From Periplaneta americana (lineage: Eukaryota; Arthropoda; Insecta; Blattodea; Blattidae), in NCBI RefSeq assembly GCF_040183065.1, contig NC_091120.1:78320208-78384207 (forward strand): a stretch of DNA of 64,000 bases. Reading direction: 5' to 3'. Below are positions 21,619 to 33,880 of this stretch, piece by piece. The notes beneath the pieces were generated by a model. The model did not search any database. It was not told the origin of the DNA and saw only the letters and a program-made list of their open reading frames with translations. Both the position numbers and the translations under genes were made by a program. Positions within the stretch are counted from its first letter, which is position 1; every line of letters starts with the position of its first letter.

Positions 21619-22416
21619 TAGGATGTTTAAAAAAAATGTTGAAAATTTTTACAGAATATAGCATTGGTCGAAACTAGAAAAAAAAAAGTTCCTTAAACAT
21701 GTGTCCGTTAACAAATATGAGATATGATCCATGCTGTATTGTGGCCTAAGATACCCACTTGCTGATAAGTAGACACTACAGAAATTGTTCTATGTGGTTA
21801 CCACGCCTTGTTACACATGCTTTAGCCCTTCTCAGTGAATCACGAACTCTTGCGACCAGGATTTGCTCATATGCATTGGATACACTTTTCTGTAACGTTT
21901 GTACGTTGCCGATGGGTGTGGCATACACCAATGTGTTTAAATATCCCCATAGCCAGAAATTCAACATATTTAGGTCAGGTGATCGAGGAGGCCATGTTAC
22001 TGGGCCTCCTCGACCAATTCATCGCACATTAAACCTCCGGGTTAGGTATTGTTGTACGAGGCGTAGAAAGGTGGTACTCTTTCCTGCATAAACAGAAAGA
22101 CTGCCTACAATACTGAATTCTGTACTACTGTACGTACTTACTAATGCAAGTAAAATGATAGACGCCATAGTATCTTGAACCTTTGTTTATTACTACATTT
22201 TCCGTTTACTTCTATTGAGGGATGCTATCCGCTCTTAAAACATTCACCATTGTTTTGTGCTTTTAAACAAATGACGATCATAGGGCACAATACAGCATGA
22301 CCCATCTCTCAACAGATATTTATTTCCGAACACATGTTTATAGTAACTTGTTTCTAGTTTTGACCTAACTTATGCTACCTCCTTTTTTAATATTCGATAC
22401 TTTTTTAAAGACCCTG
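21619..22416 (-). mobile_element. Decayed mariner-like element
   Basis: Imperfect inverted repeats at 21619-21740 and 22290-22416 (both with 'aaacatgtgtccg' and 'catgctgtattg') are flanked by TA at 21617-21618 and 22417-22418. At 798 bp it is internally deleted relative to the 1.35-kb element. Ends are only loosely alike, so it is old. Confidence 0.72.
21776..22045 (-). pseudogene. Mariner-like transposase C-terminal remnant
   Basis: Minus-strand translation gives RGGPVTWPPRSPDLNMLNFW, followed by LWGYLNTLVYATPI, closely parallel to the third-Asp region of the transposase at 1515-2402. The catalytic Asp of SPDLN is kept. Upstream (about 22020-22045) a stop and a frame change interrupt it, and the N-terminal two-thirds are missing. 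Confidence 0.85.
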
Positions 22417-22418
22417 TA

Positions 22419-23125
22419 TAACTTACTATTGCTTTCCTGATTTTTCTTGCATATATCGCATATCAACATCACATGGTTTCTATCATTGTCTATACGAAGA
22501 TTTGTGAGGCAGTCAGTGAGTATTTTCGTGTACACAGAAAAATCCCTTCACTCCCAATTTTAGATGTAGAGAAGCACTCTTTCTGGAGACAATTCACACC
22601 AAATGCAATGTGTTCACCCAAAACCTCTTCGAATCAAAATATAGCCTCCGTTGCATAACATACTGCAGCATATAATATACAATATTCTTCAATCTTTGCT
22701 GCGGTCAACTACAGAAATCGATCTTTTTTCGATAGTCATAGAGAAAGTAAAATGAGTGCACACAATATCCATCGATAAAATACAGAGATATTGGCATTAC
22801 CAAGTGATTGACAAATTAACTGAAAGAAAAGTCACATACAGGCTGTTTTAACAACACTGAATAATATTCTGTTGTATATTTCGTAGTTTCTGCGATAGCT
22901 GGGGTATATTTTGTGGCTATTGACACATTTTGCACAGCGGTCGAAATTTCGCGTTAGGTACGTCGAGAGTTTGTTTTGCTTAAATACGGTGTTTTAGGAT
23001 CTAGAATGGTAAGTGTAACAAAGAAAGTATTGTACAAAATGTCGCGCGTCTCGCTATTACCAAACAATACGTTCCCCAAAAGTGAGCAATTAAGATCTTA
23101 ACTAGTCTACAAGTAACTGCATATA
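22419..23125. other. No gene seen
   Basis: AT-rich, unassigned. Confidence 0.35.
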
Positions 23126-23133
23126 GTCATACG

Positions 23134-25085
23134 TAGAGCCCGGATGTCAGGCAAAATGCCTTTTTTAAACTGAGTGTATGTATGAAAGACCTATTAGAGA
23201 TAAACACGTTTTCACGCATTTGGGGACGATAGGCCCAATTTTTATTTTGCCTGTTTTGCTTATTTTAAGGTTAAATGTCTTTTTTTAACCTTTTTACGTC
23301 GTTATTGTACATTTTCTATATTTTTAATGCATTTAAAATAAACCACACATAAATTATATAAAAAAAACGGTTGTACATTTTAAAACTAGATATTCACATC
23401 ACACAAATATTGCTGAGAATCTTATTCTCCAGCAATACATATGTTTCCAAAAAATAGTAAACTTTTCTCCCCTACCGATTCCATCTTTTATGTCACTTAA
23501 CAAAGATGTTTGAACAATATAACCCTAAATGCTCAGGTCACTTCGGGATTTACCAGCGAAAGAAAGAGGATGAGGTAAGTATTAAAAGCAAGTCTCCAGG
23601 TCCCGTTACTGTTGTCGCTTGCACGAACAAGTCACGCGTACTTTGAAGTCTCCAATGCCTTCTCACACCCCTCTTTTTGAGACAATACACAGTCGGTTTT
23701 TCCCGATCTCTGAAAGAAAGTAGAGGCAGAAATATATAGTCGCTTTTAAGTTTGCTCCAATCACTTCAATAGAAGGACAGTTGACAACTTAAAAAAAAAC
23801 ATATTGTTGTGACGTGTAACCAAGGAAAGTGAGTACCGTATGGAATTGTTTATGAAGTGCAGGGACATCATTTTATTTTTACTAACATTTTTAATATTAA
23901 CTTGCCTATACTTCTGGATCAACGCTGTTTGCTACACCCTTCCACGACTGGAATTCGACGATACTGGCGTAATACACAAACAAATCACTTTACTAGGTAT
24001 AGGAGGGAAGAAAAGTAGTTCATCCATTTAGGTAAACTATGAAATATTGCGCTTTTGAGTTTGGTCATTTCCATTATTATTTTGTTTAATCAAAATACAG
24101 TACAGTATTAACAATGAGTGTTTTTACTCACGAATTGAGCTGTCCATGTGGACGTATTCATTATGCAGTGTATATTATACTGTCTACAGCACATTAGCGT
24201 ACATTATAGAGAATGAAGTTAAATTTAAAAATAATGATAATATGGATATTTAAACACATTTTTTAAATGGTGGCCGTTCATTTCGATGCAGGCTTCAGTT
24301 CTAATGTGCATATTATCGCACTATAGACTATTGTACCTAATCCAAATTAACATTTTCGTCCTTCGTACTAGTAACTTATGTTTGATATAATTATGTACTT
24401 ATTCTATAAAAGAGTACCTTAATTACTGTAAATTCAATCTTCGCTTCTGCCCGATCCGAAAAGATAAAATTACTCAGACATGCTATCTACTGTCCGTCCA
24501 AGTGGTTATGTCGTAGGGTCGTAGAAAGGGAGGAAATCACGTAACAGTTAATTACTTAACGAGGCCCTTTTATTTAAGTTATTTTAAACAGTTATATAAT
24601 ATTACGTAGACGTCCAGTTCCTAACAGAAATTAATGTTCTCAGAAAAGAGCTAAAACAGCCCAGCCACTAGCTGGCGAATAAAAGTTGGTGAGGGAAACC
24701 GGGATACGACGTAGGCAAATGGACGACAGTACCTGTGCGAAAATGATTCAATATTGAAAGCTCTTTCGTCACTGGAAAACGCGAACATATTTTTGGAACA
24801 TACTGTTTTCTATAACCGTAAGACTACTATGACACTATATACGGTCTTGGATCTGTGTGAAGGACGGTTAAACTTCATTAGTAGACGGGGTGGGAGTAAA
24901 GTGTATTCAAAAACTCAGGTACAATAAAAATTGAAGTAAAAATAAAATGATGTCCCTGTATTTGTCTATTTTTTGCTTGTTTTCATGAATAATAAATGCC
25001 TATTTCACTGCCTATTTTCACTACTTTTAGTGCCTATATTCCTGCCTATTTTAACCAAAATAAATGCCTAAACATCCGGGCTCTA
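23134..25085. mobile_element. hAT-like non-autonomous element, 1952 bp
   Basis: Terminal inverted repeats TAGAGCCCGGATGT at 23134-23147 and 25072-25085 are flanked by GTCATACG (23126-23133) and GTCATATG (25086-25093), an 8-bp duplication with one change. The motif AATAGGCA recurs about four to five times near the right end, like the subterminal repeats of hAT elements. No hAT transposase domain is visible. The 63-codon frame at 23840-24031 has one hydrophobic segment but no match I know. Confidence 0.75.
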
Positions 25086-25093
25086 GTCATATG

Positions 25094-25786
25094 AAATTAT
25101 TATACTACCCATAAAATTAAATGCTGAGAACCGATTTTACGAAGTGTCTTTTAATCTTGATTTCACTGAAGACAATGTCTAATTGAAATTCAGCAACGTT
25201 AGACTTTTCAAGTAGTAATTTAAGGAACAAACTAATGTTAGAGAATAACCCTGAACAATGCCTACATCCTATTTCCTCTCCATTGTGTAGGCTGTTATAA
25301 CAGCCGGGCAGTAAGTTTTGTTACAAAGCTCGGAAGGACGCTAAGTAGTTGGAACTCAACTAACAGCAAATGGCTTCATTGTCCGCAGGATTCAACGTAA
25401 ACCACATATCCACGTAGATAAGTGGATGCTTGTACGTTATTCAGCCACTTCTATTGTTAATGTCTCTTGGGCAGAAAAGTGATATAATTGCATTCTGGAC
25501 ACGACAGAAGTGGGTCAATATCCAGGGACGCTATTTCTCTGCAACCAGCTTAATAAGCATGAAGAATAACAATAGTACACTTTACACAGAAACAATCCAG
25601 ACTAAATTTACTGGTTGGTTTCTGGGATAATTATATTATTTGTCTCCATATCTGTTATCAGGTCAAGCACGTATGACAAGTAAATTTCAAGCCAGAAGTC
25701 ATATAATTATACATACAATTATTTATTAAGCAATATTAACAGAGTACGTACCTCAATGTGGCAAAATTATTTATAGAAAAAAAGTA
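25094..25786. other. No gene seen
   Basis: The plus frame at 25430-25630 is short and featureless. Confidence 0.35.
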
Positions 25787-25795
25787 CAGTAAAAC

Positions 25796-25977
25796 CACAG
25801 TCTACAGTATACAGTCACGAAGCTCAATACGTAGTAAATATTCATCCATTGATCGTTGCTAACCACTAGGATCGCTAATATCGCCTCATTAGAGACACTG
25901 CGAAATAGTACCGGCACAGTCTATTGTTCCTAGCACCCTCACAACTGAAGCTTCGTGACTGTATATACTAGACGGTG
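25796..25977 (+). mobile_element. 182-bp MITE family, copy 3
   Basis: Same length and termini as copy 2. GTAAAAC (25789-25795) and GTATAAC (25978-25984) are the target duplication with one mismatch. Removing it restores the Tigger terminus 'cagtaaaacc-ttcg'. Confidence 0.88.
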
Positions 25978-26202
25978 GTATAACCTTCGTTAATCGTACA
26001 TCTATTAAACGAAAACCGGTTTAACCGAAACGCATAGACCTAAGTCGTGTAACTAAATAGCCTATTTGTAAATAAATTTGCTGTATTTATGAAATACACT
26101 GCTCCGCCGTTTCAGTCTAAACAAAGCAGCAAAACAGTACAACGTGCTCTGTTGTGACGAGAATCCAAGCCTCCGCGTGTCGTTAAGGCGTCAAGTTCAG
26201 AT

Positions 26203-26289
26203 ATGAATATTTCTGTCAAAGTAAATATTATTGAACGCCTTGAAAACGGCGCACATACTAACGATATTGCTGGTGTCGTTAAGTTAATA
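26203..26289 (+). pseudogene. Tigger/CENP-B-type helix-turn-helix remnant
   Basis: About 29 codons resemble the N-terminal DNA-binding helix of Tigger/jerky proteins (pattern K-x-x-I-I-E-R-L-E-x-G, then x-x-x-D-I-A). The frame ends shortly afterwards and no DDE domain follows. Confidence 0.55.
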
Positions 26290-26290
26290 T

Positions 26291-26587
26291 TTACTAATTT
26301 TTAATTAATTTCTTTATTTATAGGTTTATATTTCATTTATACAATTCTTCATTTGTACATTACTTAATTGATACATTTATTCATATCTTGTATCTTCGTT
26401 TTTTCATTTTTTCATACCTCCATTTATTTTATCATTCATTTATTTCTTCATATTTTCCTACCTTCATTAATTAATTAATTCATTAATTCATTCATTCATT
26501 CATTCATTCATTCATTCTTTTTCTTGCTTTCTTACTTTCTTCCTATCTTGTTATTTTATTTATTATATTTTATATTCTATGAAATAA
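26291..26587. repeat. Low-complexity sequence with (ATTC)n
   Basis: T-rich stretch with 'attcattcattc' at 26474-26517. No gene. Confidence 0.7.
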
Positions 26588-26589
26588 TA

Positions 26590-27248
26590 GTACATTATGC
26601 AACGAGCCTATAATGATAGTAATTAAGACGCAAGTATGATTCTTTATGAAACGAGCGCAAGCGAGTTTCATAATTTTCATACGAGTGTCTTAATTACCAT
26701 TATAGGCAAGTTTCATACAACTTTTTATGCTTGACCATATTTCTAACTTGAAAGTATTCAAAATTATGGTTATGTGCGAACTGACCTGAATTGTGAGATG
26801 TGAGCAGACGCGAAAGTATTGATTTTTTCCGAGGCCGAATTTCATTGACCTTGGCACAGAATAAGATGAACATTACTCTGGTATAACCTGAATATTGATT
26901 TAGAATTGAAAAACGACATGACAAATTGAATTTATTTGGATATTATTTACAATTAACTCTAATTATTACAGTAACAGAACATAACCTTCTGCGACAAGTA
27001 TTGGATTTCCAGCCTCCGTGACTTTTCGCTAATTTTCTTTCGATTGCATATCCGAGAATAATCAATACTTGCGGTTTTATAACGGTACAAAGCTGACTTG
27101 TCATTGGCTGAGGTTTTATAACGGTACAAAGCTGACTTGTCATTGGCTGAACATCTGTACTTTAATGCGTAAGTGTACTTTAATGACATGCATTGAAGGA
27201 CTGCTACCAGGTGTATAATTACTAAATTTCGGCATGGTGGAGCATAAA
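26590..27248 (+). repeat. Dispersed repeat, copy B
   Basis: Related at both ends to 17275-18010. Its first 140 bp are an imperfect foldback (gcctataatgatagtaattaagac at 26602 against gtcttaattaccattatagg at 26685). Confidence 0.5.
27073..27149. repeat. Perfect tandem duplication, about 39-bp unit
   Basis: The block starting 'ggttttataacggtacaaag' and ending 'cattggctga' occurs twice in a row without change, implying recent duplication. Confidence 0.93.
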
Positions 27249-27249
27249 A

Positions 27250-27575
27250 TTAATTTATATTAACGTCATATCAGAATCACTTTTTTAACCAATTAACTCT
27301 TAAATACTTATTTCCGTATGATCGATCTTTTTACTGTCCATATTATTCTTCGACTTTCATGCTCTACCTAAACATGATGCTTGCCGATTGCAAAGGACTT
27401 GTTTCGCATGTCACATCTAAGTAGGTAAATTGGCTTTTTTCTATATCGACGGAGCAGTGTGCAAAATTAACCTAGGATGTTACTGCATACTCAAATATTT
27501 ATTTTATCAACACACTATGGGCAAAATATAAGAGCAAAATAAGAAACTGTTCCCAAGATAAGTGGTTGTTTTCAC
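27250..27575. other. No gene seen
   Basis: Nothing recognised. Confidence 0.35.
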
Positions 27576-27579
27576 TAAG

Positions 27580-28600
27580 CAGGTCAGAAGAATGTAACGG
27601 GAAATGAATAAGAAAAAGGAAAACATTAAGAAATTAATGGAAAGTATGGAAGTAGAAATGAATGAGGAAAAGAATTGGAATAGAAATAAATGGGAAAAAT
27701 TAAAGAAAAGAGTTTTGAATAAGAGAAACATGAAATTGGGAAGGAATTGAAATAAGAAATGATAGGTAAATAAATGAAAGGATGAATCGAAAGGGGAATT
27801 AATTAGAAAAGTGAAATCAAAGGAGAAATTAATGAGAAAAAATATGTCAAGGGGAAAATGAATGAGAAAATAGAAATGAAGTTACAAATGACAGAAAAAA
27901 GATGTCAAATGAGACATGAAGGAAAAAATGGAAATGGAAGGAGAGATGAATGAGAAAAAATAAATCGAAAGAGAAAAGAATGAGAAAAGAGAAATCAAAA
28001 TAGATAAGAATTCAAATATCGAAATAATAATGAAAGGAGGAATTAGTGAGAAAATCGAATGGAAGGAAAAATTAAAGAGGGAAGAGAAATAAGACAAGAA
28101 AAGCATAAAAATATAAAGGAAAGAAGAGATTAATCATAATAATGAATAAAAGAAGAAGTGGAAGAAAATGTAATGGCAGGAAATACAACAATTAAAGCGA
28201 AATAACGAGGTAAATAAAGGAACGAATTGAACTGTTTGGTGAAATGAAAGAGAAAATAGGAACCAAAAGAAAATCCAAGAAGTAAATAGAAATGAACGAA
28301 AAAAGGAGTAGAAAATGAAAATTAGCCTAAAGGATAAATGATTAAGAAAACAAGGATGAAAAGAGAAAGGAAGGAGAAATGGGAAGTGAAGTGTAAATTA
28401 AAAAAATGAATATGAAGTATTTTAAAAAAGAAATTAAGAAGCGAAATTAAAGAAGGAAAGGAAGATGTGAAAAATAAGGAAAAAGACGAGACGCAGGAAA
28501 CAAAGAAATTATGGAAGAGGAAAGAAAGGAAGGACGAAAGGAATGAAGCATGTATGAAGGATGAAAGGATGGAATAAGGAAGAAAAAACAAAAAATAAAT
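27580..28600. repeat. 1-kb polypurine (A+G) strand-asymmetric tract
   Basis: The plus strand is overwhelmingly A and G for about 1 kb, built of loosely repeated 'gaaatgaatgagaaaa' phrases. The minus strand therefore shows Phe/Ser/Leu-rich frames (27882-28106, 28322-28624) that are composition artefacts. It looks like a decayed minisatellite. Confidence 0.9.
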
Positions 28601-29885
28601 ACATTGTAAATAATACAATAACAATGGTATAAGAAATTGTGAATAAGATACCTATACAAGTACGAATATAAATTCAGGAACTGAATTTTATTGAACAGTT
28701 CTTTCTAACTGTGTTCTTGTATAGAGAACCTATCATAACATGTAATTGGAATGTATTGCACTCCTGTTCTATAAAAGTTAGTAAATTAATAGTATTTAGA
28801 TGTAATGTGTAGTCTATCATAATGTTTGTTTATAAGTAACAGTGATGATATTCTCTATGTCTAAGTATCACGTAGTACTTTTGAAATATGTCTCCGCTTC
28901 CCTGCAAATTTCCTGTTTTCAGAGTTACGACTTTATAAAGAGTATCTGGCAACCAGCATTTAATGTAATTCAACCTCTTTGGAAAGGTTTTACGGGGAGA
29001 AAAAACTTGAATTTCTCCTTTTGCAGTCTCTAGCGGGGATAAATTTATAGAGATTTATACTCGGAGATTTTGAGGGCAGAGAACTGGATCACCTCATAGT
29101 CACTGGGATCTTATTCAGTATAAAAGAGATTGTATGTTGAATCGACCAGTGTGAAAAATCACTTTACAAGTCAAGGAAGCTCCGTAACATGAATTCAATG
29201 TATGGATTTAATTTCCAGACGTTATACCTGATTTAATGAACTTTGTTAGTTACATTTATTTTCATTATTATATAAATTATGTCCGACATTTCCTGAAACA
29301 TGGTTTTATGAAATTTTTGTAGATTATTTTAAAGGGTATTGAGGGTGAGATACACTATTGGCCTGCAAAAATTTATTGAAATTCATTTTTTTTTATATCT
29401 CAGCTACTATAAATGCTAAATGAACAAAACTTTTCATACTTAATATACATACATTACACTTTAAGAGACACTATTTAGAATATTAGAATAGCTAATAATT
29501 GCCTGTAAAAATAATATTAAATTTCCATTTTTTTACAACTGTAAAGCATTTACATATTAAAATATACAATTAAATGATTTTTTTATCTTTTATTTCTGTC
29601 GACTATATTCATGTTTTTATTGAATAACACTGGCTTCTGTCAGATTGTCAATTTATATTAAGTATGTTGTTTCTCTCTTTTTCTCTTCTTTTTTTTTTAG
29701 CTCTTGTGTGTTATTTATTGGTTTGAATTAAGTTACTTACTGTATTTAGTAAAACTGTCCTTGTAAATCTGATGTTACATTATTGGCTAAGATCTGGCTC
29801 TTACGGTAGTGGCTAGAAACATTTTTGTTTTATAATTTTAATTTGTACTCGCTAGCTAGCTAGTTAAATAAATTAAAATTAAATA
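28601..29885. other. No gene seen
   Basis: AT-rich; nothing recognised. Confidence 0.4.
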
Positions 29886-29889
29886 AATG

Positions 29890-30147
29890 AATTAAATTAA
29901 ATATCTGCATGATTCTTTTACTGCAATGTTTTAAGGACCTACATTAACAACATGGTCTAGTATCTTTGATCTATTTCTTCAAGAAATATTTTTTTCCTTA
30001 ATCATTGCCTACAATATTGAATTTTCTAACAATTTTTATCAAGGAAAAAATATTTCCTAAAGGAATAGGTAAAAGATCCTAGACTATGTTTTTATGTAGT
30101 TCTTTAAAACATTCCAGTAACAGAAACATGCATATATTTAATTAGTT
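29890..30147. mobile_element. Foldback MITE, about 258 bp
   Basis: Two arms of about 120 bp (29890-30005 and 30030-30147) are inverted copies: 'gcatgattcttttactgca', 'aaggacctacat' and 'caagaaatatttttt' on the left have complements on the right. No coding capacity or clear target duplication. Confidence 0.8.
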
Positions 30148-30209
30148 ATATATTTTATTATATAAATAATTTACGGTTAAAAAAATATACTTGCAGGTAA
30201 TTTTATAGG

Positions 30210-30415
30210 TACGAGCCCGGGATCAAGTCCTGGTTGGGTCAAGTTACATGGTTAAGGTTTTTCCCGGGGTTTTTCTTCAACCCACTAAGAGCAAATGCTG
30301 TGTAACTTTCGGCGGTTGACCCTGGACTCATTTCGCAGGCGTTATCACCTTCATATCATTCAGACGCTAGATAACTGCAGCATTTGATAAAGCGTCGTAA
30401 AATAACTCACTAAAA
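30210..30415 (+). mobile_element. SINE-D copy
   Basis: 'gagcccgggatcaagtcctgg' may be the end of a degenerate tRNA-like head, followed by 'ggtttttcccggggtttttc' and the 3' end 'taaagcgtcgtaaaataact', shared with the minus-strand copy at 54412-54534. Confidence 0.72.
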
Positions 30416-31080
30416 TAAACTCAAAATTAACCGAAAAACGTAATTTCCTCAGCATCAAGTACACTCAATAAATTTCCATTTACGAAATGTCACTTCTATA
30501 ACAAAATTGTACATTTAGTTAAATTTACATCTTTCTAAATTTTGTTCTGTTTAAATAAAAATGAATACTTCCATTATTCTGTTATTTATACCATTCATGT
30601 GTAATTAGAGAAGTTGAACATTTGACGGATTTAGTCGTACTTAAGCTTATACTTTTTTCTCGTATGGTCCGACATACAGTACGTAAGTCAAATATCGAAT
30701 GATAGACTGTGTTTATTATCTTTATATAGTATATATCTTATTCTGTTCACGAAATGTGCTCATTAAATGTCAAGCAGGGCTTTCGTTTCATTTAAATAAA
30801 TTTATCGACAAAATGAAAAATCTTGTGATGTTACATAGCTTACAATAAATTTAACTCGATATTATAAATGAACGGTCGCCTCTTAATGGGCTTACAAATG
30901 ACAGTACACAAAACAGATAGGCAGACATACTGCCTTTTCAGTGTAGCAGATGTAAACAATGTAAAGAACTATTAGCGTACAAATCGCAACATGAATTTTC
31001 TCAACAAGACAATACTTTCTTTTAAAGTTTCCTGTATTGAAAATGCAAAGAATAAATTATTTTATATTAATACTCAATCG
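30416..31080. other. No gene seen
   Basis: Nothing recognised. Confidence 0.35.
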
Positions 31081-31088
31081 TTTTTGAC

Positions 31089-32611
31089 TAGGGTTGCCAA
31101 CTTTTTTTTAAGAAAATACGGAAGATTAAGAAATCGACAAAATTTCACATAGAAAATTGACAGATTATTCAATTCAGTTACTAGAAAGGAACTTTATTCT
31201 ACACTTTCAGACTTAAATTAAGAGTATTTTGAGATAGGTCTTGTCTCACATAATAGTTGAAGTCAATTGCAGTTTTCAGCTCTGATTTGGCTGGATGTAT
31301 CGTACTCCTGTTTCGAACATCTGTCCAATTGAATAGCCCCATGCAGAAAAGGCTTCACTACATTAGACCTTGTTTTGAGAAAACTAGAAAACATTCTGTA
31401 CACTAATTTCATTTCTGCATAAATCTCTGAGCCTGACGCTTCAGTTTCTATCTTTCCAAGCATCGGATTGCATACCTTTCTGCACAGGCCGATGGAGCCA
31501 CGCAAAAAGATATAATTTTTATCGATATCTCGTTTTTTTTTTTTCAAAATTTGTGGCTGAAGCCCTTTCTGCATGGGGCGATTCAATTATTTTTCATGAG
31601 ATAAAATATCCTTTTTATATGAGCATTATTACTTGGTATGCATAGAACGAAACTAGTCAGTTTTTCCAAAATTATAATATTAACATTCTTTGATTTTAAA
31701 CAGATGGGCAGTAAAACCCATTTCCTGCAAGCATTACCTTCCTAAAAGACGACACATTTCAATGCATGTCTTGAACAACAAAAATTCATCATATAAATAG
31801 TCATTATTCACGGCAAAATCAAATGTTTAGAATAATGCCTTTTACATTACGCAAATATAAGGGAGAAAAATGCTCAAAGAGAAGAAAAATACGGGAGTCG
31901 GGAGACTGTTTTTTATTTATTTATTTGTTATTGAACATAACAGGCAAAGCCCAATTACAGTGTGCGAGACTGACAAACTAATTTATAAAACATAAACAAG
32001 AAAAAGGAAACATACATTTATTTAAAAAAGACTGAAGCAAAATAGAAAAAAGGGAAAGAAAAAAAAAGAGAAATTGAAATAAGGAGTGAAAGTAACTTCA
32101 AATTAACTAACAACAATATTCTGTAAAATATGATAACAAATAATTCTGTATCTAGAGAAATTCATATTGAAAATATCAACATTCGGATGAGGATGCAATT
32201 TATTGTATAACTGTAACATTTGGAAAACTGGGGAATTTTTGTGAGATTCAGTATTTGCCCTTGGTATGTAAAATAAATTTCGAAATTTTGTATTAAGCGT
32301 AGGTGTATATAATGTTATATAATAAAATAAATCAACACAGTCCAATTTATTGTTAATAATTTTATAAAGAAACTTTAAAGATTGACAATTTCGTCTAATC
32401 TGCAAACTAGTAAAATGGAAATGTTGAAGCATTGTAGCATAACTAATAAGTACTAGGATAATTATTATGAAGTCTGTAATATAACCATTTTAGGAATTTA
32501 TTTTGAATTTTTTTCTAGTAACAGAATATATTTGTTAGTAACTGGGTTCCAAATTAGGGTCAAATACAGGAGATCTCTGGAAATATGGGGGGGGGGGGGT
32601 TGGCAACCCTA
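31089..32611. mobile_element. hAT-like element with a LINE inserted
   Basis: TAGGGTTGCCAAC at 31089 and its complement at 32599-32611 are flanked by TTTTTGAC (31081-31088) and TTTCTGAC (32612-32619), an 8-bp duplication with one change. Inside, phrases like 'ctttctgcatggggc' recur in both orientations (31340, 31480, 31570). No transposase is seen. A minus-strand LINE fragment occupies 31915-32440. Confidence 0.7.
31915..32440 (-). mobile_element. LINE-C 3' fragment (jockey/CR1-like C terminus)
   Basis: On the minus strand 32432-32103 stays open for 109 codons. It contains RRNCQSLKFLYKIINNKLDC and FRNLFYIPRANTESHKNSPV, a pattern typical of the C-terminal region after the reverse transcriptase of jockey/CR1-type LINEs. 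A 3' UTR with 'ggctttgcctgttatgttca' and an (AAATA)n tail follow. The element is truncated at its 5' side, and the catalytic core is absent. Confidence 0.78.
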
Positions 32612-32619
32612 TTTCTGAC

Positions 32620-33535
32620 ATCTACTGTTATAAAGTTCAACATAAGGTTCTAAGAACAATTCAATTTAAATCAACTTTCCTTTTAGAAGTTCAAAACATA
32701 GTATTACTTCAGTGACATCCTCTTGCTTCTAGCAACAGTTTTACGATGAAATAACTAAGACGAAGAGCAAACGATAAATATGTCAATCCCTACTCTCACT
32801 ACAACTACCTTGTAAAGTACTTGTTGAAGTATTGGATTTTATGGGGCGCTGTTATTCTGAAAAGTAACTGAATGCTCTCTTTTATTACGAATTTCCGTTT
32901 TTATGACTGTAAAGTTTATAAAGAGTGAGAAGGGGATTTTCCGCCTTAGAAAGTTGTATCAAGACAGCTCCTGTCGTCGGTGAACGATGCAAGTATTTTC
33001 AGACATCTGCTTTAATGGTGCGCTGCGGTTTTAAAGCTATGTCACTCCAGAAATAGAGCGAAAATGATTATTCCTTCCGGTCACGTTGCATCCCATAAAA
33101 CGTATGATAATGAAAATACACACGAAGTTCATATACCGCTCGCATAGGAATGTTTAATACTGTAGTTCAAGATAACTTCCCTGGCGGTGAGCTGTGGGTC
33201 ATAGCGTTTTATGCTCGGCGACTTGAGTAATTGTTGCTGAAATTCATCAGACTGAGAATTAAGTTCCTGCCGAGGGAGGTGGTGAGTGGCATTATTAGTT
33301 TCATAAACGCTTTAAATTCTTAAATTTTTGCAGCTCTTCTACAACAAGACTTCTCATTGTTCTAGTATTTATAGTGAAATATAATGCAGTTCTGTTTAAA
33401 ATATGATAATTATTATTTTCTGTTATTCCACCCATTCCGAAAAAAATATTATTAAAAAAACTTACAATATCCCTTTCTTATAAGTTAAAGTACTTAATTT
33501 TTAAAACTTATTTAGGAATAACTGAAAAAAATATT
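32620..33535. other. No gene seen
   Basis: Nothing recognised. Confidence 0.35.
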
Positions 33536-33539
33536 TATA

Positions 33540-33880
33540 AAGAGTGAGCCGTAATTAATATCATTAATTTCAGGAGGTTATTTCTTGAGATATTTCAAAC
33601 AAAGAAGTGTAATACAATTTTATTTTGCTCGTTTTTGCTTTCTCTCTGAGATAAAAATTATTTTATATGTTACATTTCATATCGTGTTTTGGGGAAGTCA
33701 TAAATTAAATCTCAATATGCTTAGTCAGTTTAAGAGAACAGTGTATTACGATAATACATTATTGAAAGAATTTCAGTTTTGTCCTTTAAATGTCCAGAAA
33801 TTTGATTCCAACAAATGTAACATTTTAAAATTTCTTTTCAGGGCGAAAAGTTACATTTCTTCGGATCAAGACTCACTTTT
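33540..33880 (+). repeat. Dispersed repeat F, single copy
   Basis: Colinear with 38335-38890 once the SINE is removed there ('gagatatttca..acaatttt..tgctcgtttttgc', 'attgaaagaatttcagttttg', 'gaaaagttac'). The 104-codon frame at 33585 is not conserved in the other copy, so it is not coding. Confidence 0.75.

Larger units (their letters stand above)
25787..26290 (+). mobile_element. Tigger/pogo 5' end, interrupted by MITE copy 3
   Basis: CAGTAAAACC after TA (25785-25786) matches the pogo/Tigger terminus also seen at 46584. After the MITE it continues 'ttcgttaatcg..cgaaaaccggtttaacc' and reaches a helix-turn-helix-like frame at 26203 (MNISVKVNIIERLENGAHTN). No 3' end was found, so the element is truncated. 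Confidence 0.65.

Noticed and set aside
27507..28659. Phe/Ser/Leu-rich membrane-like proteins on the minus strand
   Set aside because: They come from the polypurine tract; residue use follows base composition and no start or domain is evident.
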